From assembly GCA_002812745.2 (NCBI GenBank), contig NCSJ02000010.1, positions 1 through 64,000 of the forward strand: 64,000 nt of DNA. Reading direction: 5' to 3'. Below the pieces are notes generated by a model. That model had not been told where the DNA came from and did not search any database. It saw only the letters and a program-made list of their open reading frames with translations. Made by a program: the position numbers and the translations under genes. Below, in pieces: positions 48,653 to 60,424 of this stretch. Origin of the DNA: Scytalidium lignicola. Lineage: Eukaryota > Ascomycota > Leotiomycetes. How positions within the stretch are numbered: the stretch's first letter is position 1; every line of letters begins with the position of its first letter.

Positions 48653-49546
48653 AGAGGAGCTGTGCCGGAACTATGCTATAAAAAGGATATTACAGTATCA
48701 ACTGTTTTAGAGGCTTGGCTTTTCTATTTAGATGATGCTTTATGATAACGATAGTTTTATGATAGCGATAGCTTTATGATAACGATACTGCATTTACTCA
48801 CGAAGAAATGTCTCAAACTATCTAAGTGACTCGTATTTGCTAATGTATTATAATTCATCACTGACATCGCAGCTAATTCAGGCAGGATCTGCTCATCCTC
48901 GGCTCAGATTAAAGTGGCCGCTGCTCATCTCTACGAACTAAAACGGAACTGGCACGAGAAAAAATTACTATAGAGTTTGGGGGCTTTCTTTGGAGTTTTT
49001 GCCTAACAATCTGTACACGCGTCATTTACATCTCCCACTCAGTTTACCACCACATTATATTTCTTGCTCATCATTATCATGATACACTGGCTCAGGCAAG
49101 CATCCAAGGTTCATCATTACTGTAAGGCATGCAAATGTACGCATCAAGTTCTTAAAGTGTTGTATAATTTGCATGTAATAAGAATTTTACCAACACCTTA
49201 TGCGCTAACGTTCCTGTGCTGGAGGCCATCACAGAAAAGTCTACTAGCTCTCCCCTATCTGCCTCCTGGCCTTCATATACACTGCAAGTATTCGGAATCA
49301 CCTCCACGCGGTCTCGGACATGTATTCGGCTACTTTCGTAACCCCAACAACGTCCTGAATATATATCTCCGGATCTGGCTCCGAGGATAGCCCATCATCA
49401 TCTGACTCTTCTGTCTGGAAGAAGCTCGTCGAATTTGCCCTGCTCTAATGTGTGCTTACGTTGTTGCCCAGAAGAAATTGCAGCCGAAGTGCAATATTGC
49501 GACATATGGCTAGATACCAACGATACATTTGTTATCTTCCGTCTCT
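48653..49546. other. Intergenic between two converging genes, with a short tandem repeat
   Basis: 3' regions of the oxidase (plus) and kinase (minus). At about 48,736-48,790 a unit like 'tttatgataacgatag' occurs about three times. The open frame at 49,064-49,390 has no supporting feature. Confidence 0.55.
48736..48790 (+). repeat. Tandem repeat, unit about 17-18 nt
   Basis: Three imperfect copies of 'tttatgataacgatag' (middle copy 'tttatgatagcgatag') directly after the oxidase stop. Confidence 0.75.
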
Positions 49547-51019
49547 CTAACTCGAAGTGGAGCTGTCACTGTCATCACAATTTTCATGCTCCTCAGATCG
49601 GAGAAGATCCAGGGCTTGAGATGCAGAAATACGATCTGATGGTCTGAATCTCATCAATCCTTTGATCACTAGAAGCAGGTGTTTCAGAGCCGGTTTCTGC
49701 ACCTTTTCGTTGAATTTTTGCTCGCGCTTCGACTTAGATGAGGTGGCGTTCTCTGATAACTCTGAAAAGTGTTAGCTATGTGTTTGCATATTAGACGCAA
49801 GCTATTTGCATGATGTAAGAGTAAATACGATGGTGCCAAAAATATTATGACAATTTAAATGAATACTTACTTGTGGCCGGTTTAAGGTTAGAATTCAGTT
49901 TCATATATTCCCATTTTGGTATCCATTCTGTTGGCAAAGGTTCCACAAAATCAATCATCTGGCGAACCAAGAGCTCATCATCATTTCCGAGAGACATGAA
50001 AGGTGTGGAGAGAAATAGAAATAATAGATCTGTGTAATGATGATTAGTATTATTTGAAAATAGAAGAGATCCATACCATAAGGCCTGCGCGTCACAAGTC
50101 TACTCTATAATCAAGGCTTTCTGCGAAAATAGACTCCGGCGCTTTCAGATTCAGCGGTTGAGCAAGTTCTTTCACTTCTGTCGATCGGAGAAAAGACTCT
50201 CCAAAGTCAATAAGCTTCAGATCCTCCTTATTCTCGTATGTCCATTTATTCCACTGTACTACCTCCACCGGATGTTCTGGTAAGCCTTTGTCTATTAGCT
50301 TTTTATCAAGTCGAACTAATCTGTGCATTTTCGGTTTGCCTATAATTTTAAAAATATCCTTTTGTGTTAAATTTGACAGGGATTTCGAAGTAAAGGCAAT
50401 ATTGTTACCATTTATATCTATCCAGTTAATATAAGCTATGAAGGAGAAGGCTTGAATGACATACCCCCCATGTGCCAAACCAGCCTCGTGCATGAAGCTA
50501 ATGGCTTCTAACAGTTGTCTGGACATTCGTATTATGGTGTTTGTTGCCAGACGCTCTCCAGTCGCTCGGTAATCTTCGGAGATCATGTTCACCGAAGGGC
50601 CCAGTAACTCAAATACAAGACATTGATGATCGCCATTAGGTCCCTGGTGGATGAAATGATCAAGTATCTGGACGATATGCTTGTTTCCTTGAGTAAGTTC
50701 ATTTAGCTGCTGAAGATTGTAAAGTTCTGCGGAACGTTCAGTGCAATCTGCGGTCATGATTTTAATGGAGACCCATTGATTCCGCCTTGAGAGTGTTAGA
50801 TCATGAGAGCTTCTAGATCAGATTAAGGAAGTACATATTATCCTTTGCCAGCCATACTGTAGAAACCCCACCAAACCCGAGTTTGTGGCAGACTTCGTAG
50901 CGGCCTTCATTGAAAGTATCCCCAAGGGAAACTGGATGGTATCCGCCAAGCTTATACTTAAATATCTTTTCTTGGGTGTAAAGAAGATTCGATGGACGAT
51001 AAGCCTCCAAGGCCTCCAT
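49547..51019 (-). pseudogene. SRPK-like fungal protein kinase, probably pseudogene
   Basis: Exon-like blocks: 51,019-50,835, 50,785 to about 50,465, about 50,417-50,092, 50,029-49,871 and 49,761-49,547. The motifs of an active kinase are visible: glycine loop 'KLGFGGVSTVWLAKD', 'WVSIKIM' (VAIK Lys), 'FMHEAGLAHG' then 'DINGNN' across an intron (HGD...N loop), 'LKLIDFGES' (DFG), 'LKAPESIF' (APE) and C-lobe 'RFRPSDRISASQALDLL'. Three defects exist: a TGA at 50,092-50,094 where the family has Trp (VDLW), no splice donor in the phase needed to join the next block, and a GGGGGG run at 50,464-50,469 one base too long for the intron phase. The TGA is TGG to TGA, a RIP-type change. The upstream open frame before ATG 51,019 begins at TTG. 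It may be a true pseudogene or partly a sequencing artefact. Confidence 0.7.
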
Positions 51020-51641
51020 GGCGTCGACTACAGCACATAAAGAAGCAGTTGAGAGATAGAGAAAACTCTTGGGGTGCAAGAGTTTTCACAACTTTCATAT
51101 GTTCCTTGGCCTTACCTAAATCCACTTAGCAGTTAGCTAAATCCAACTTGCCAATGTATATATGAGTATAGCCTCTCATAACACAGCACCACAGGCCTCA
51201 AACTTCAGGAAATTTATTTAACGGCCATAATCAACTAACTTTTAGGCATCTAAGTAATGAAATATAAATTTATTATAATCGCTGTTGTAAATATTTATTT
51301 GACTTTTAATAAAAGCAAGTACTTTAAGAACTAAATCCGCTTATAAATTGAGCGCCTGAGGCTTTAAGACACCTATCGCGTTAACAATATTAGTAAGAGT
51401 GTCACGGTTGTAACTTATTATATGGAGGTTGTAAAATGCAATTGTTGTATGGTTACCGTACAGTGAAGTATGAAAGAATTTTCATACTAGCCGGCAATTA
51501 TATAACCACCAAATTGAAGTAGTTATAATATTAACTTATCTCATAAAATAAAAGTTAAAGTTAAAGTCAAAGTTAAAGGATGGAAACATGGCTTGTTATA
51601 TGGCTATAATGCCAAAAATACGGCTTCTTTTACAAAAAAGN
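51020..51641. other. Intergenic, left breakpoint side of the inverted gene half
   Basis: AT-rich DNA with a (TTAAAG)n-like tract at about 51,550-51,580 just before the plus-strand coding begins. No gene seen. Confidence 0.5.
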
Positions 51642-52517
51642 AAAAAATTTTCTCATATATGTCGCTGCCGGATTCGTTGCTACACAGATTGCACNTTTTT
51701 ACAACATGTCGTCCATTTTCAGCGTACTGGTCCGTCCCAGCAATAAGTGGTGAGTGTTACCGTCCGCATTTAGGAATATGTCTTGTTCAAGACACAGTTC
51801 TTTTATTCTTCAATATCCGCTAACATCTACTAGATCAATGCTGGTCATACTCCCACTTCGAAATAGTCGAAGCAACCTTTAATATTAGCGCCGACGTGAT
51901 GGTACTCCTCGTTGCGATCCCCCTTCTCATGAAGCTTCGTGTTCCAATCCAGCAAAAACTCATTCTACTTTGTGTCTTTGGCATGGGTCTCTTTGTCATC
52001 GTCGCCGCTATCCTTACTAAAGTCTACTCTCTCGATGAGAACCTGGTCTCATACGCTTACCTCAACTGGTATTTCCGGGAAGCTAGTGTCAGCGTTTACG
52101 TTTCAAATGGCCCCGCGATATGGGCCCTCATAAGAGATATCTTCCCCAGTATCAGGTATTGGGGATACCAGCCCCGAACGACCGACTTCTCGAGTTATGT
52201 TAACGGGGCGCGANGGGGGGACAAGCAAAGCGGCGACTTGGGGGAAGGGAACCAGTCGGAGTACTACAGGAGGAGCGTCGAGGGGAATGGGCAGCAGAAG
52301 TAACGACCCTTTAGAGTTGTTTGACAGGCTTGATTCCAAGAATTCCGATGAAGGGGAGGAGATGGATATTGGCAGGGTAGAGAGCCAAGAACACATAATC
52401 CCTATACAAAGGGAAGAGGAGAGCAACAGGGAAGGGAGGGAGGGCCTGAAGATCTATAAGGATGTGACATTCAGCGTCACCGAGAGCTCGCGGCCACCTC
52501 CACGACCGCCTCAGTAA
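51642..52517 (+). pseudogene. C-terminal half of a rhodopsin-like membrane protein (inverted)
   Basis: Two exons, about 51,642-51,749 and 51,834-52,517 (GTGAGT donor, GCTAAC branch, TAG acceptor). They encode helices 4-7 of the SAT4/rhodopsin family: 'IYVAAGFVATQIALFTTC', 'RPFSAYWSVPAISG', 'HFEIVEATFNISADVMV', 'LFVIVAAILTKVYSLDE' and 'GPAIWALIRDIFPSIR', then a charged tail ending 'SSRPPPRPPQ'. The frame holds only if the N at 51,695 and the N at 52,214 are dropped as spurious; both sit beside homopolymers. There is no start codon and no N-terminal half upstream. The missing half is on the opposite strand at 53,009-53,514. Confidence 0.8.
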
Positions 52518-53008
52518 AGGGAGGTAGCATTGTGATGCCTTTCTTTATTAATGACTTCTTTCCTTTTCTCTTTTCCCAACTGGTTTCAGCACGTGGTTAT
52601 CGAATGAAGGAGGAGGCGGTCGAATGGATGCGTCGTTTCCTCCAATACTTTTTGTATATGCATAATGAGATGAACTTCATATTTCATGGCGAGGGTTTTA
52701 TTTTGATATGACATTAGGCGTCATAGCGGGAGGGGGTTTTTGTTGGAATTTGGGACTTTTTGGATACCTTTTGCATGTCCAATTATCTGCACTACTTAGT
52801 GGCATGGCCATAGCACTAATTTATGAATATATATTATGAATACTCCATTGATTATTCTCTTCTCATCAAGGCCTTCTCTATATCTACAAGTTAGCCATTG
52901 AACATTTCACCAGAATAGTGGACTGAAAGCCTAGATAGAGATATAGAGAAAGAGAGGAAAGAGACGTGAGTCCAGTCCACGAATTCAAGACATGGTTATC
53001 TAACTTAC
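52518..53008. other. Region between the two convergent gene halves
   Basis: It contains what should be the intron start of the N-terminal half (GTAAGT reading leftwards from 53,008) and the 3' flank of the C-terminal half. A short inverted pair ('gtggactg' near 52,918 and 'cagtccac' near 52,973) lies close to the right breakpoint. Confidence 0.5.
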
Positions 53009-53514
53009 GTCAATCTCCCGTATATCAACAACATACAGACTTTACAGGTCCAAATACTCATAACCATGACCTCCTCACTTATTAAGACCCACTTACTCCC
53101 CGCTACCCTCTCCGCCGTGATCGCCGGTGTTAGGGCTTGTATTTCCTCCGGTGTCATGAAGTTTGAGCCTCCACCAAAGATAATTTTATTAATGGATACC
53201 ACAAGGAGAGTGTACCATGGTATTACCGTAATCATTACCCAATCGTCTGTTCGTAAATTGCGGATGCCGAGGCGACGGGCTTGGGATGCTCTGTTTATGC
53301 AAGTCAGTAATGCGATAGTAAACAGATGGTGTTTGACAAGGAAAATAGAATAGCAGGACAAGGGAATCTCAAAAAAGCAACTCTTCAATTTGCCATTTAA
53401 GACTGACAAGTGTAAAAGAAAGACTCACAATCTTGCCAAGATAAAGAGCATCCCAAACCCGTACTCAGTCCATGTTTCCACGGCGAATTCGCTGCTGGAG
53501 AAACTCTCCGCCAT
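53009..53514 (-). pseudogene. N-terminal half of the same rhodopsin-like membrane protein
   Basis: Two exons, 53,514-53,429 and 53,290-53,009, joined by an intron with a GTGAGT donor, a CTGAC branch and an ACAG acceptor. ATG 53,514 gives 'MAESFSSSEFAVETWTEY', then helix 1 'FGMLFILARL', 'GIRNLRTDDWVMITVIPW' and a helix ending 'CKVCMLLIYGRLT', the usual end of helix 3. A perfect GTAAGT donor follows, but no exon with helix 4 appears downstream on this strand. In the family the next exon carries the text found at 51,642 on the plus strand. Confidence 0.8.
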
Positions 53515-56500
53515 CTCCGATCCCTAGATCCTCCTCCCACCTCTTTTCCTTCTCGATCTCGTTTCCAACCCCGCTGACCTCCACTTCCCCAAGCCCTGTA
53601 TTCAAAATAAGGTAGGTTGGCCTATGTATCCTCTCCCCGCCTCGTAGGCGTAGGCGACAAAATTGAAAGAAATCCGATCCCAAAGCGAAATGGAACACCC
53701 AGGAACCGGTGGCTAGTTTCCCGGAATTGTGTGGAAACTTAGTAGTAGAAATCGAGGATAAGAACGCTGCGGCGGGTTTGTTGGTATGCACGACTCTCTT
53801 CGTGGATAACTCGTAATATCTAAAAATGCAAGATGCAAAATCCACCAGTCCCACCCAGATTACCCTTAATGTGAATTCGACAAAAAACTCCAGACTCCCC
53901 GATGTGTTGCTTGTTACTATGCAACTATGTTCTTTCCATTAGGTGTGTCGTAATGTCGAAGGGTAATAAGATAAAAGGGATTGTTCGCTCGAATATTGTT
54001 GTGCTGCAATTGATCGATCAATGCTGCGTCCTTCGTGTCCTCCGTAAATGCTATTTTTATCCTCCTCCGGAATATTGCTCTGTCAATACCAGTCCGTCCA
54101 AACATCCAGCAATATTGAGGTCATTCGTAGTTAAGACTTAGACCACACTCCTGTGAAGAGACAGTGAAATATTAAGCGGAAGGAAGAGCATAGATCCTTT
54201 CGGTCAGACACTGGGGAATCTACTCCTCAAAAAGTAGATCCTTATCGAATGTAGCATCTACCAACCACTGCGAAGGCGTCATCAGGGATTTACCAAGCCC
54301 TAAAGTACCGCAATTATAACCGGGAGAAGGGGTTCCGATGTGGGATTATGCGCGAGAGGCGGGGGTTATGGTTTTCAACAATAATGTCGCAATAATGTAA
54401 GTGCGTGTGTGTAAATAGAATTGTGTCTCTTAAGATGTGTTAGTCACGCTACAGTATCCCACAAGTTTGAGCCTGCATGAAGAGGAGTGTAGCACCGGTA
54501 CAATACTGTAGTTTCAACCGTTTTTGGAACAGATAAGAAACTGACCTTGGTTGGAGATTACCACAACAGACAGAGCTCCAAGCACGACCGATCCACTGCG
54601 CCCTCCTGAAAGCAGTCTACTGCTTACACAGATCGACAACCAGCATTTCCCCAAAGTCAAGGACTTTCCCCGGTCACAAGCTTCGTTCCTGGCTTTCAAC
54701 GGAAGAATTCCCGGTCGGCGGTTGTCCTGAACCATTGCTGAGCCTACCCGTTTCTTAGACTCCGAGTTCCTAAGGTCTCTGGGCTGTTGAGCTTGCTTCA
54801 TTAGCCAGACCACTGAGGACAAAAAGAGGTCGCGTGGGCGCTGGGAAGGCGCCGTAATTCAGCCACTGCCGATAGGTGGGATCCATTGAAGAAATTGCGC
54901 CAGGATTGTGATTTCAACGAGGCCAATAACCGTGATTGTTGAATGGGGGCTTCTAGATCGGAACACAGGGGAAGCCAGTTCCGCGGCATCAGGTCTACTG
55001 TATCAGTGACCAATCACCCCGGTCCCAAGATTTCCAGCATTCCAACACCAGGGTTGACGCCCTCTCTCCGTTGGTGCAAACGAGGGTCGAGGCGTAGCAA
55101 GCTACAGGGCCGAGGATACTCGTGCTCCGTAGAGTGAACGGAGAGGGGATAGGGGATTTTTCCCACCACATCCACTTGGTGCTGCCGCAAATTAGAGCTC
55201 CCAAGAGTCTACTGTATTAGTCTATCCGCAGAAGTGTCCGTTTCTTATTCTCCGTGCCGGAACCAACTTAGCCAAGCAATCAGCTCATAGGGCAGCCACG
55301 GGATTTCCCCTCGAGTTTGATACTCGGGCTTTGGCGCTCACAGCGCTGGATTCAATGCATATCAGTGCTGCATTCGGTACCACGCATTGTCCAGAACGAG
55401 GACCTTTTCGCTGTCGGCAGTTCAGTGGGCCGGTGAGTCCCCAATTTGCCACGCGGTACACACCCTCCCACGCCTCCGACCTCCCAGCCTCCGTCGCACC
55501 GTCCAGCGTTGTACTGTATTACCATACCGTATTGGATGGCACACAGATACCTTAACAGGCCTGGAAGTTGCAGCCGGTACCGTACCATCGCACGCAGCAG
55601 CAATGACAGAGACTGGTCCAGGTAGTACAGTAGTGGAGAGCACAGGAGCTTCCTCGGCTGACACCATCAAAAATATCCCTCATTATTGTCGCTCGGCGTG
55701 GTTGGTAGCTTGTACCTTGCGGGTACGACTCTTTTTCTCAAGCTCTCGCCTTCTGCTTGCCATCTGCTCCAGCCTCTGATAAAGCCCCAATTAATCCTTT
55801 TCGATCTGTCGTGCATTCGTCGTTTTATTAGCGGAGTTTTCGCAGGACATAGATATTTCCACAAACAGAATTAGGAGGAAAAAAATGGAAACCGCTGGCG
55901 AAGGTGGAGAAAGAGATAGTACATTTCCGGTAGATGATCTTCATCCTCGGTCTTGATAACGAATTGAGAACTGTCCATAACTGTGTGTTGAGTGCTGACC
56001 AGCCCAGCTCCACCTTTGAACCCTCCCCGACTCCAAGCTCCTGCCACAAAGTAGAAGGTACTACAAAGTAGTTATCACGTTGAGTAACAGTATCACGTTG
56101 AGTAACAGTATCACGTATCGCCCAAACAGCTGGCAGCCAAGCAAGAATAAACGCCCTCAATCTCAGGCGTGCCTGCATGGTGCAAAGGAGTCCACCGTGA
56201 ATGTTTAAACTCCTCCAGTTGCTAAAAAACCCCTACATCTGCCACACATCTCCGTGATCCCTTTTTTCTTCTTCCTGCAGCTGGTGCGTGTGGCTACTAC
56301 TCTGCAAAGCAGCATTATCTGAAACTTTAAGATCGGCTGAGTCCGACCCTGAATCTGGTGTGTGCTTTGATTCCCCTTCGTACAACCAATCCTGCGTCTC
56401 ACCCACAGCTCTTTGCTCCTGTGGTCCTGACTGTACCTTGGACCTTGGACCTTGGGACCACCGTTTAATCATTCCGTCCAGCTTCCTCGTTGGTGCTTGG

Positions 56501-56733
56501 TGTTCTTTGCAACCTCCTGAACCATCCCGCTGGTAACGTGGCTCTGGATCCACGCTTTCTGCCCTGGCACTGTTGATTCTGTGCGCGTGTCAGTGTGAGA
56601 GAGTGTTCCAGAACGCAGGAGAGAAGGAGACCAAGACAAATCTAGATTGCTGCAAGACAAACGCTTTGTTCGCGTCCGCAACTCCCACGCGCTTTTCGAA
56701 CAACGCCAGCAGCCAGTCGGTCCCCCCGACGCA
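53515..56733. other. Long intergenic region, 3.2 kb, no supported gene
   Basis: Normal to slightly GC-rich DNA (notably 54,500-55,700) with many short frames on both strands, none with a domain, signal peptide or splice pattern I trust. It includes an 18-nt tandem repeat (56,073-56,120). The final few hundred nt are the permease promoter and leader. Confidence 0.5.
56073..56120 (+). repeat. 18-nt tandem repeat
   Basis: 'tatcacgttgagtaacag' occurs twice exactly (56,073-56,090 and 56,091-56,108) and a third time partially. Confidence 0.85.
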
Positions 56734-58842
56734 ATGGAGACGGGAGCAAAAGAAATGACGACGGAGAAGGCACCGAGTGATCAGCAGCAGAATGCAACAA
56801 TTGCTGGATCTGAAGGCTCGACACACGATGCTGAGACACAGAAGGGTCTTGGTGCGAGTGATGTCGAAGCTGGGGCTGGTGGTGCATTCATTAATGCGTC
56901 TGGACATCGCCAGGAGCTCGAACGCAATTTTCATCTGCTGAATATCTGCGGATTGGGCGTGACGAGTGGGAATACGTGGATTGCCATTGGTGGTAGCATT
57001 GTGAGTTCATATTTTCTTACATTGGGGTTTTTTATTGTGTTAGTGATCATGGTTGTGGTGGTGGTTTTGTTTTATCGCGGGGTTTGTTTTGAGGTTTCGA
57101 GAGAAAGGTGAAGGTGAACAGAAACGGAGCTTCCGGCTACGTCGAAAATCCACGAGTTTATTCGTAGTTTTTGGGTATGCTATGCTTGGCATGATTATAG
57201 TTTCTATTTTGTTTCAGAACATAAGTACTAGAGAAGCCATTGCTAACCGTTGCGCGTGCAGGTCGTTGCTATCTACAATGGCGGTCCCCCTGGTGCCATC
57301 TATGAATTGTATGTTTGAACCCCTTTTTTCTTCGATTGAAGCTTCCAGACATATGCATAATGGTCTAGTTGCCTAGACACTCATATTCTAGAAATGTATA
57401 TTTCAAGCTAACGATTCTCATTTGAATAGCATCGCGTCGTCATTCTTCTACTGGTTCATCGCAGCCTCCATTGCGGAGCTGGCCTCTGCCATGCCATCCT
57501 CTGGAGGAGTCTATCACTGGGCATCTGTGACTGGAGGTTGCTATGGTCGAGTCATTGGGTTCTTTGCTGGCTGGTGGAACTTCCTTGCGTGGATTTTTGG
57601 ATGTGTGGGCACTGCTCAGATCGTTGGTGCGCAAGTCGTATCCATGTATGCGCTATTCCATCCTGGATTTGAGATCCAGCGATGGCAGGTCTTCATTGCA
57701 TACTTGATCTGTATCTGGGCATGTTGCTTTATCGTGCTTTTCGCAAATCGTGCGTTGCCATCCATTGAGGCTATTGGAGGGGCACTGGTATTGGCCGGCT
57801 TCCTCATCACTGTCATTGTGGTGGTAGTTATGCCCCATGTTAAGGGACTAGGATATGCAAGCACCGCGTTTGTATGGACGGAATGGCAGAATGAGACTGG
57901 GTATGGGAGTGATGGCTTTACTTTTTGTCTAGGCTTGCTGAATGGTGCATTTGCTGTGGGCACACCAGATGTTATCAGCCATCTTGCAGAGGAAGTTCCT
58001 AAGTATGTAAACACCCACCCTGTCCCTTGATTCACGTAATATCCTCTCTACGTTTACTTACCTACTTTTTACNTTTTTTTAGCCCCTCCAGAAACATTCC
58101 CAAAGCCATTCTTGCCCAATATATTATCGGCTTCTTCACAGCCTTCTTCTATCTGATAGCAATCTTCTACGGTATCACCGATCTCGACGCTGTGCTCGAG
58201 TCGACTTATCTATTCCCTCTCACCGAGATCTACCGACAATGCACTGGATCAGCTGGAGGCTCTCTCGGTCTCCTCATTCTCGCATTCCTACCCTCCTTGG
58301 TTGCAGTCATTGGTTGCTATCTCACCTCATCCCGTGTATTCTGGACTCTGGCGAGAGATAACGCAACCCCGTTCAGCAAGTTCTTTGGAACGGTTAACGA
58401 AAAACACCACAACCCATTCAATTCGATTGTGCTGTGTGGAGTCATTTGTACGATCCTAGGCTGCATCTATGTCGGCTCCAGCACCGCCTTCTCTGCCTTC
58501 GTCAGCTCATTCGTAGTTCTGTCAACGCTCTCCTACCTTGCAGCAATCCTCCCTCACCTGCTGTCCAAGAGGAAAAACGTCACTCCCGGATGGTTCTGGA
58601 TGAAAGGTGCTATCGGATTCGTCGTCAATGCTGTCGCATGTGGATTTATCATGGTGTTCATCGTCATATTCTGCTTCCCATTCGCGCTCCCGGTTGATGC
58701 CCAGAGCATGAACTACACCTGTTTAATCACTGGTGGATTGAGCATCTTTGTGGCAGCCTGGTGGTTTGTTAGGAAGAATAATTATGAAGGACCGCATTTC
58801 GTTAGTTTGGCCAGCGAACTACTTGCTAAAGACGCGGCCTAA
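56734..58842 (+). CDS. Amino-acid/choline-type permease (APC superfamily)
   Basis: Exons 56,734-57,000, 57,262-57,308, 57,430-58,002 and 58,083-58,842 join in phase to 548 residues. A hydrophilic N-terminus of about 65 residues is followed by twelve predicted helices. Landmarks are 'SGNTWIAIGGSI' then 'VVAIYNGGPPGAIYEF', 'AELASAMPSSGGVYHWAS' (the conserved substrate-binding loop of the family), 'VPNPSRNIPKAILAQY', and 'SRVFWTLARDNATPFS'. This pattern fits the fungal GABA/choline permease group; it imports a small amine or amino acid across the plasma membrane with H+. The N at 58,073 is in intron 3 beside a T run. Confidence 0.9.
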
Positions 58843-59609
58843 GGCAACTTTTAACGCAAATCATGTTTGGAGTTTGAGGCGCATTCGAAAGGACACTTTT
58901 AGCCTATGTTTTCAAGGAGCTTAAGGGTGCATATCCGCTCCTAGTCTTTTAGATATTGTGGTCTATTCAAAGTTGCCCTGCTTATATATTTTCAACGACA
59001 CGATAACGCTTTCACGTTATACGGAAGTAATTACGATTCATGACCTAGTTGTAGACGGTTAGTTCTGAGTAGCAGAGCTACCCTTACGATAATGATGGCT
59101 TAAATTCAACTATTTTTACTGGCTCTTTGCCAGGTACTGCACCTAAATATGTATTTCCATGTGATATCGTGCTTCCTCTTCTAGTCTCAAGCCTTCTGCT
59201 CAAGTTAGCCAGGCCAGTAATCCAATAATAGTCATCCAACCTATGAGTTTGGAATATATACTAAAGTCAGATGATGCAAACCTTGACTAGATTGGGCCAT
59301 AGTGGCATCTAGCACTTATTCTGCATGTAAGAAAGATATGCAGTGGGTATGTACAGTATGGTGCTTACTGCACGTGTTGCAGTACCTTAATCCCTACTCT
59401 CTGCCTCAGAATATATTCGCCCCTAGTTCCTTGTTCAGACCTATTTACCTGGGTACAGGATATATTCCAGACACGGAGTTAAAGTCTTTACCGAACTCCG
59501 CCTCCGCTCCAAGACCCATTACTAATAAACGATCGATTGATTCTCGTTCTACAGGATATTGTAAACAATTTGTAAATTACAAGCAGATTGATTGATCGCC
59601 CGGTTCAAA
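58843..59609. other. Intergenic, no feature seen
   Basis: About 770 nt between the permease stop and the NAD(P)-binding protein gene. It should contain the latter's promoter; no clear TATA box. Confidence 0.5.
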
Positions 59610-60424
59610 ATGAAAATCGTGTTAACTGGAGCTACGGGGTTTATTGGCGGCGAACTTCTAGAGCAATGTCTCAAAACCCCCTCCATCACGTCCATCATTG
59701 CTCTCTCTCGCAGACAGATTGCGACAAAAGAAGCTATCGATCCAAAGCTTAAAGTTATAATTTTAGAGGACTTTAATACATATCCGGATCATATAATACA
59801 GGAACTAAAGGGAGCTGACGCGTGCATATGGTATCTACCCTTCCCAGCCGGATAGTATATATGAAAATCAATCTGGACAGCTCTCTTGGCTAATCATTAA
59901 TATAGGGCATTGGGCAAGGCACGGATAGATGATAACAATTTGGCTCGGAAGATCCATGTTGACTATCCTCTTGTTGCCGCGAAGATCTTCACTTCGATCA
60001 ATTCCTCCTCTGAAGACAACACCGCAAAGAAGTTCCGCTTCGTATTCTTAAGCGGCGGGGCAGCTGAGAGGGATCAAACGAAGCCCTTGTGGTTCATGCA
60101 AGACTATCGACGAATTCGTGTGAGTTTTTGAGTCGTTTGATTTCTATTGAATTGTAAGATATGCAATTAACGTAAGTGGGCATACAGGGGCAAGCAGAGA
60201 ATGAACTTCTCGCATATGCCAAAGAGCATATGAATACTTTTGAATCTTTCATCTTGAGGCCAGGTATGGTACGCTCAAAAGAGACCACCCTGAAAAGCTT
60301 GGCCTTAAACTTGACTCCGTCAGTCAGAGTGGATGTCCTCGCGGTGGCAATGATAGATGTAGCGCAAAGCGGGAATCAGCAGAATATTTTAGAAAACGCG
60401 ACAATTAATCAACTAGTACATTAA
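59610..60424 (+). CDS. NAD(P)-binding Rossmann (epimerase/HTATIP2-like) protein
   Basis: Exons 59,610-59,830, 59,906-60,119 and 60,188-60,424 join in phase to 223 residues. The N-terminal 'MKIVLTGATGFIGGELLE' is the GxxGxxG dinucleotide-binding loop. Using donor GTATCT at 59,831 gives 'GADACIWALGKARI', as in the family; using GTATAT at 59,855 would give a TAG and is rejected. Later segments are 'HVDYPLVAAKIF', 'FRFVFLSGGAAERDQT' and 'AENELLAYAKEH' before 'SFILRPGMV'. Members are short-chain-dehydrogenase-like proteins with uncertain substrates, probably cytosolic. Confidence 0.85.

Noticed and set aside
54514..55204. Two overlapping minus-strand frames of 70-102 codons as possible genes
   Set aside because: They begin at non-ATG codons or lack any domain, signal peptide or splice context.
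59831..59905. TAG stop at the first exon junction of the NAD(P)-binding gene, as if RIP had broken it
   Set aside because: It arises only with donor GTATAT at 59,855. The donor GTATCT at 59,831 gives the family sequence ACIWALGKA in frame, so the gene is intact.
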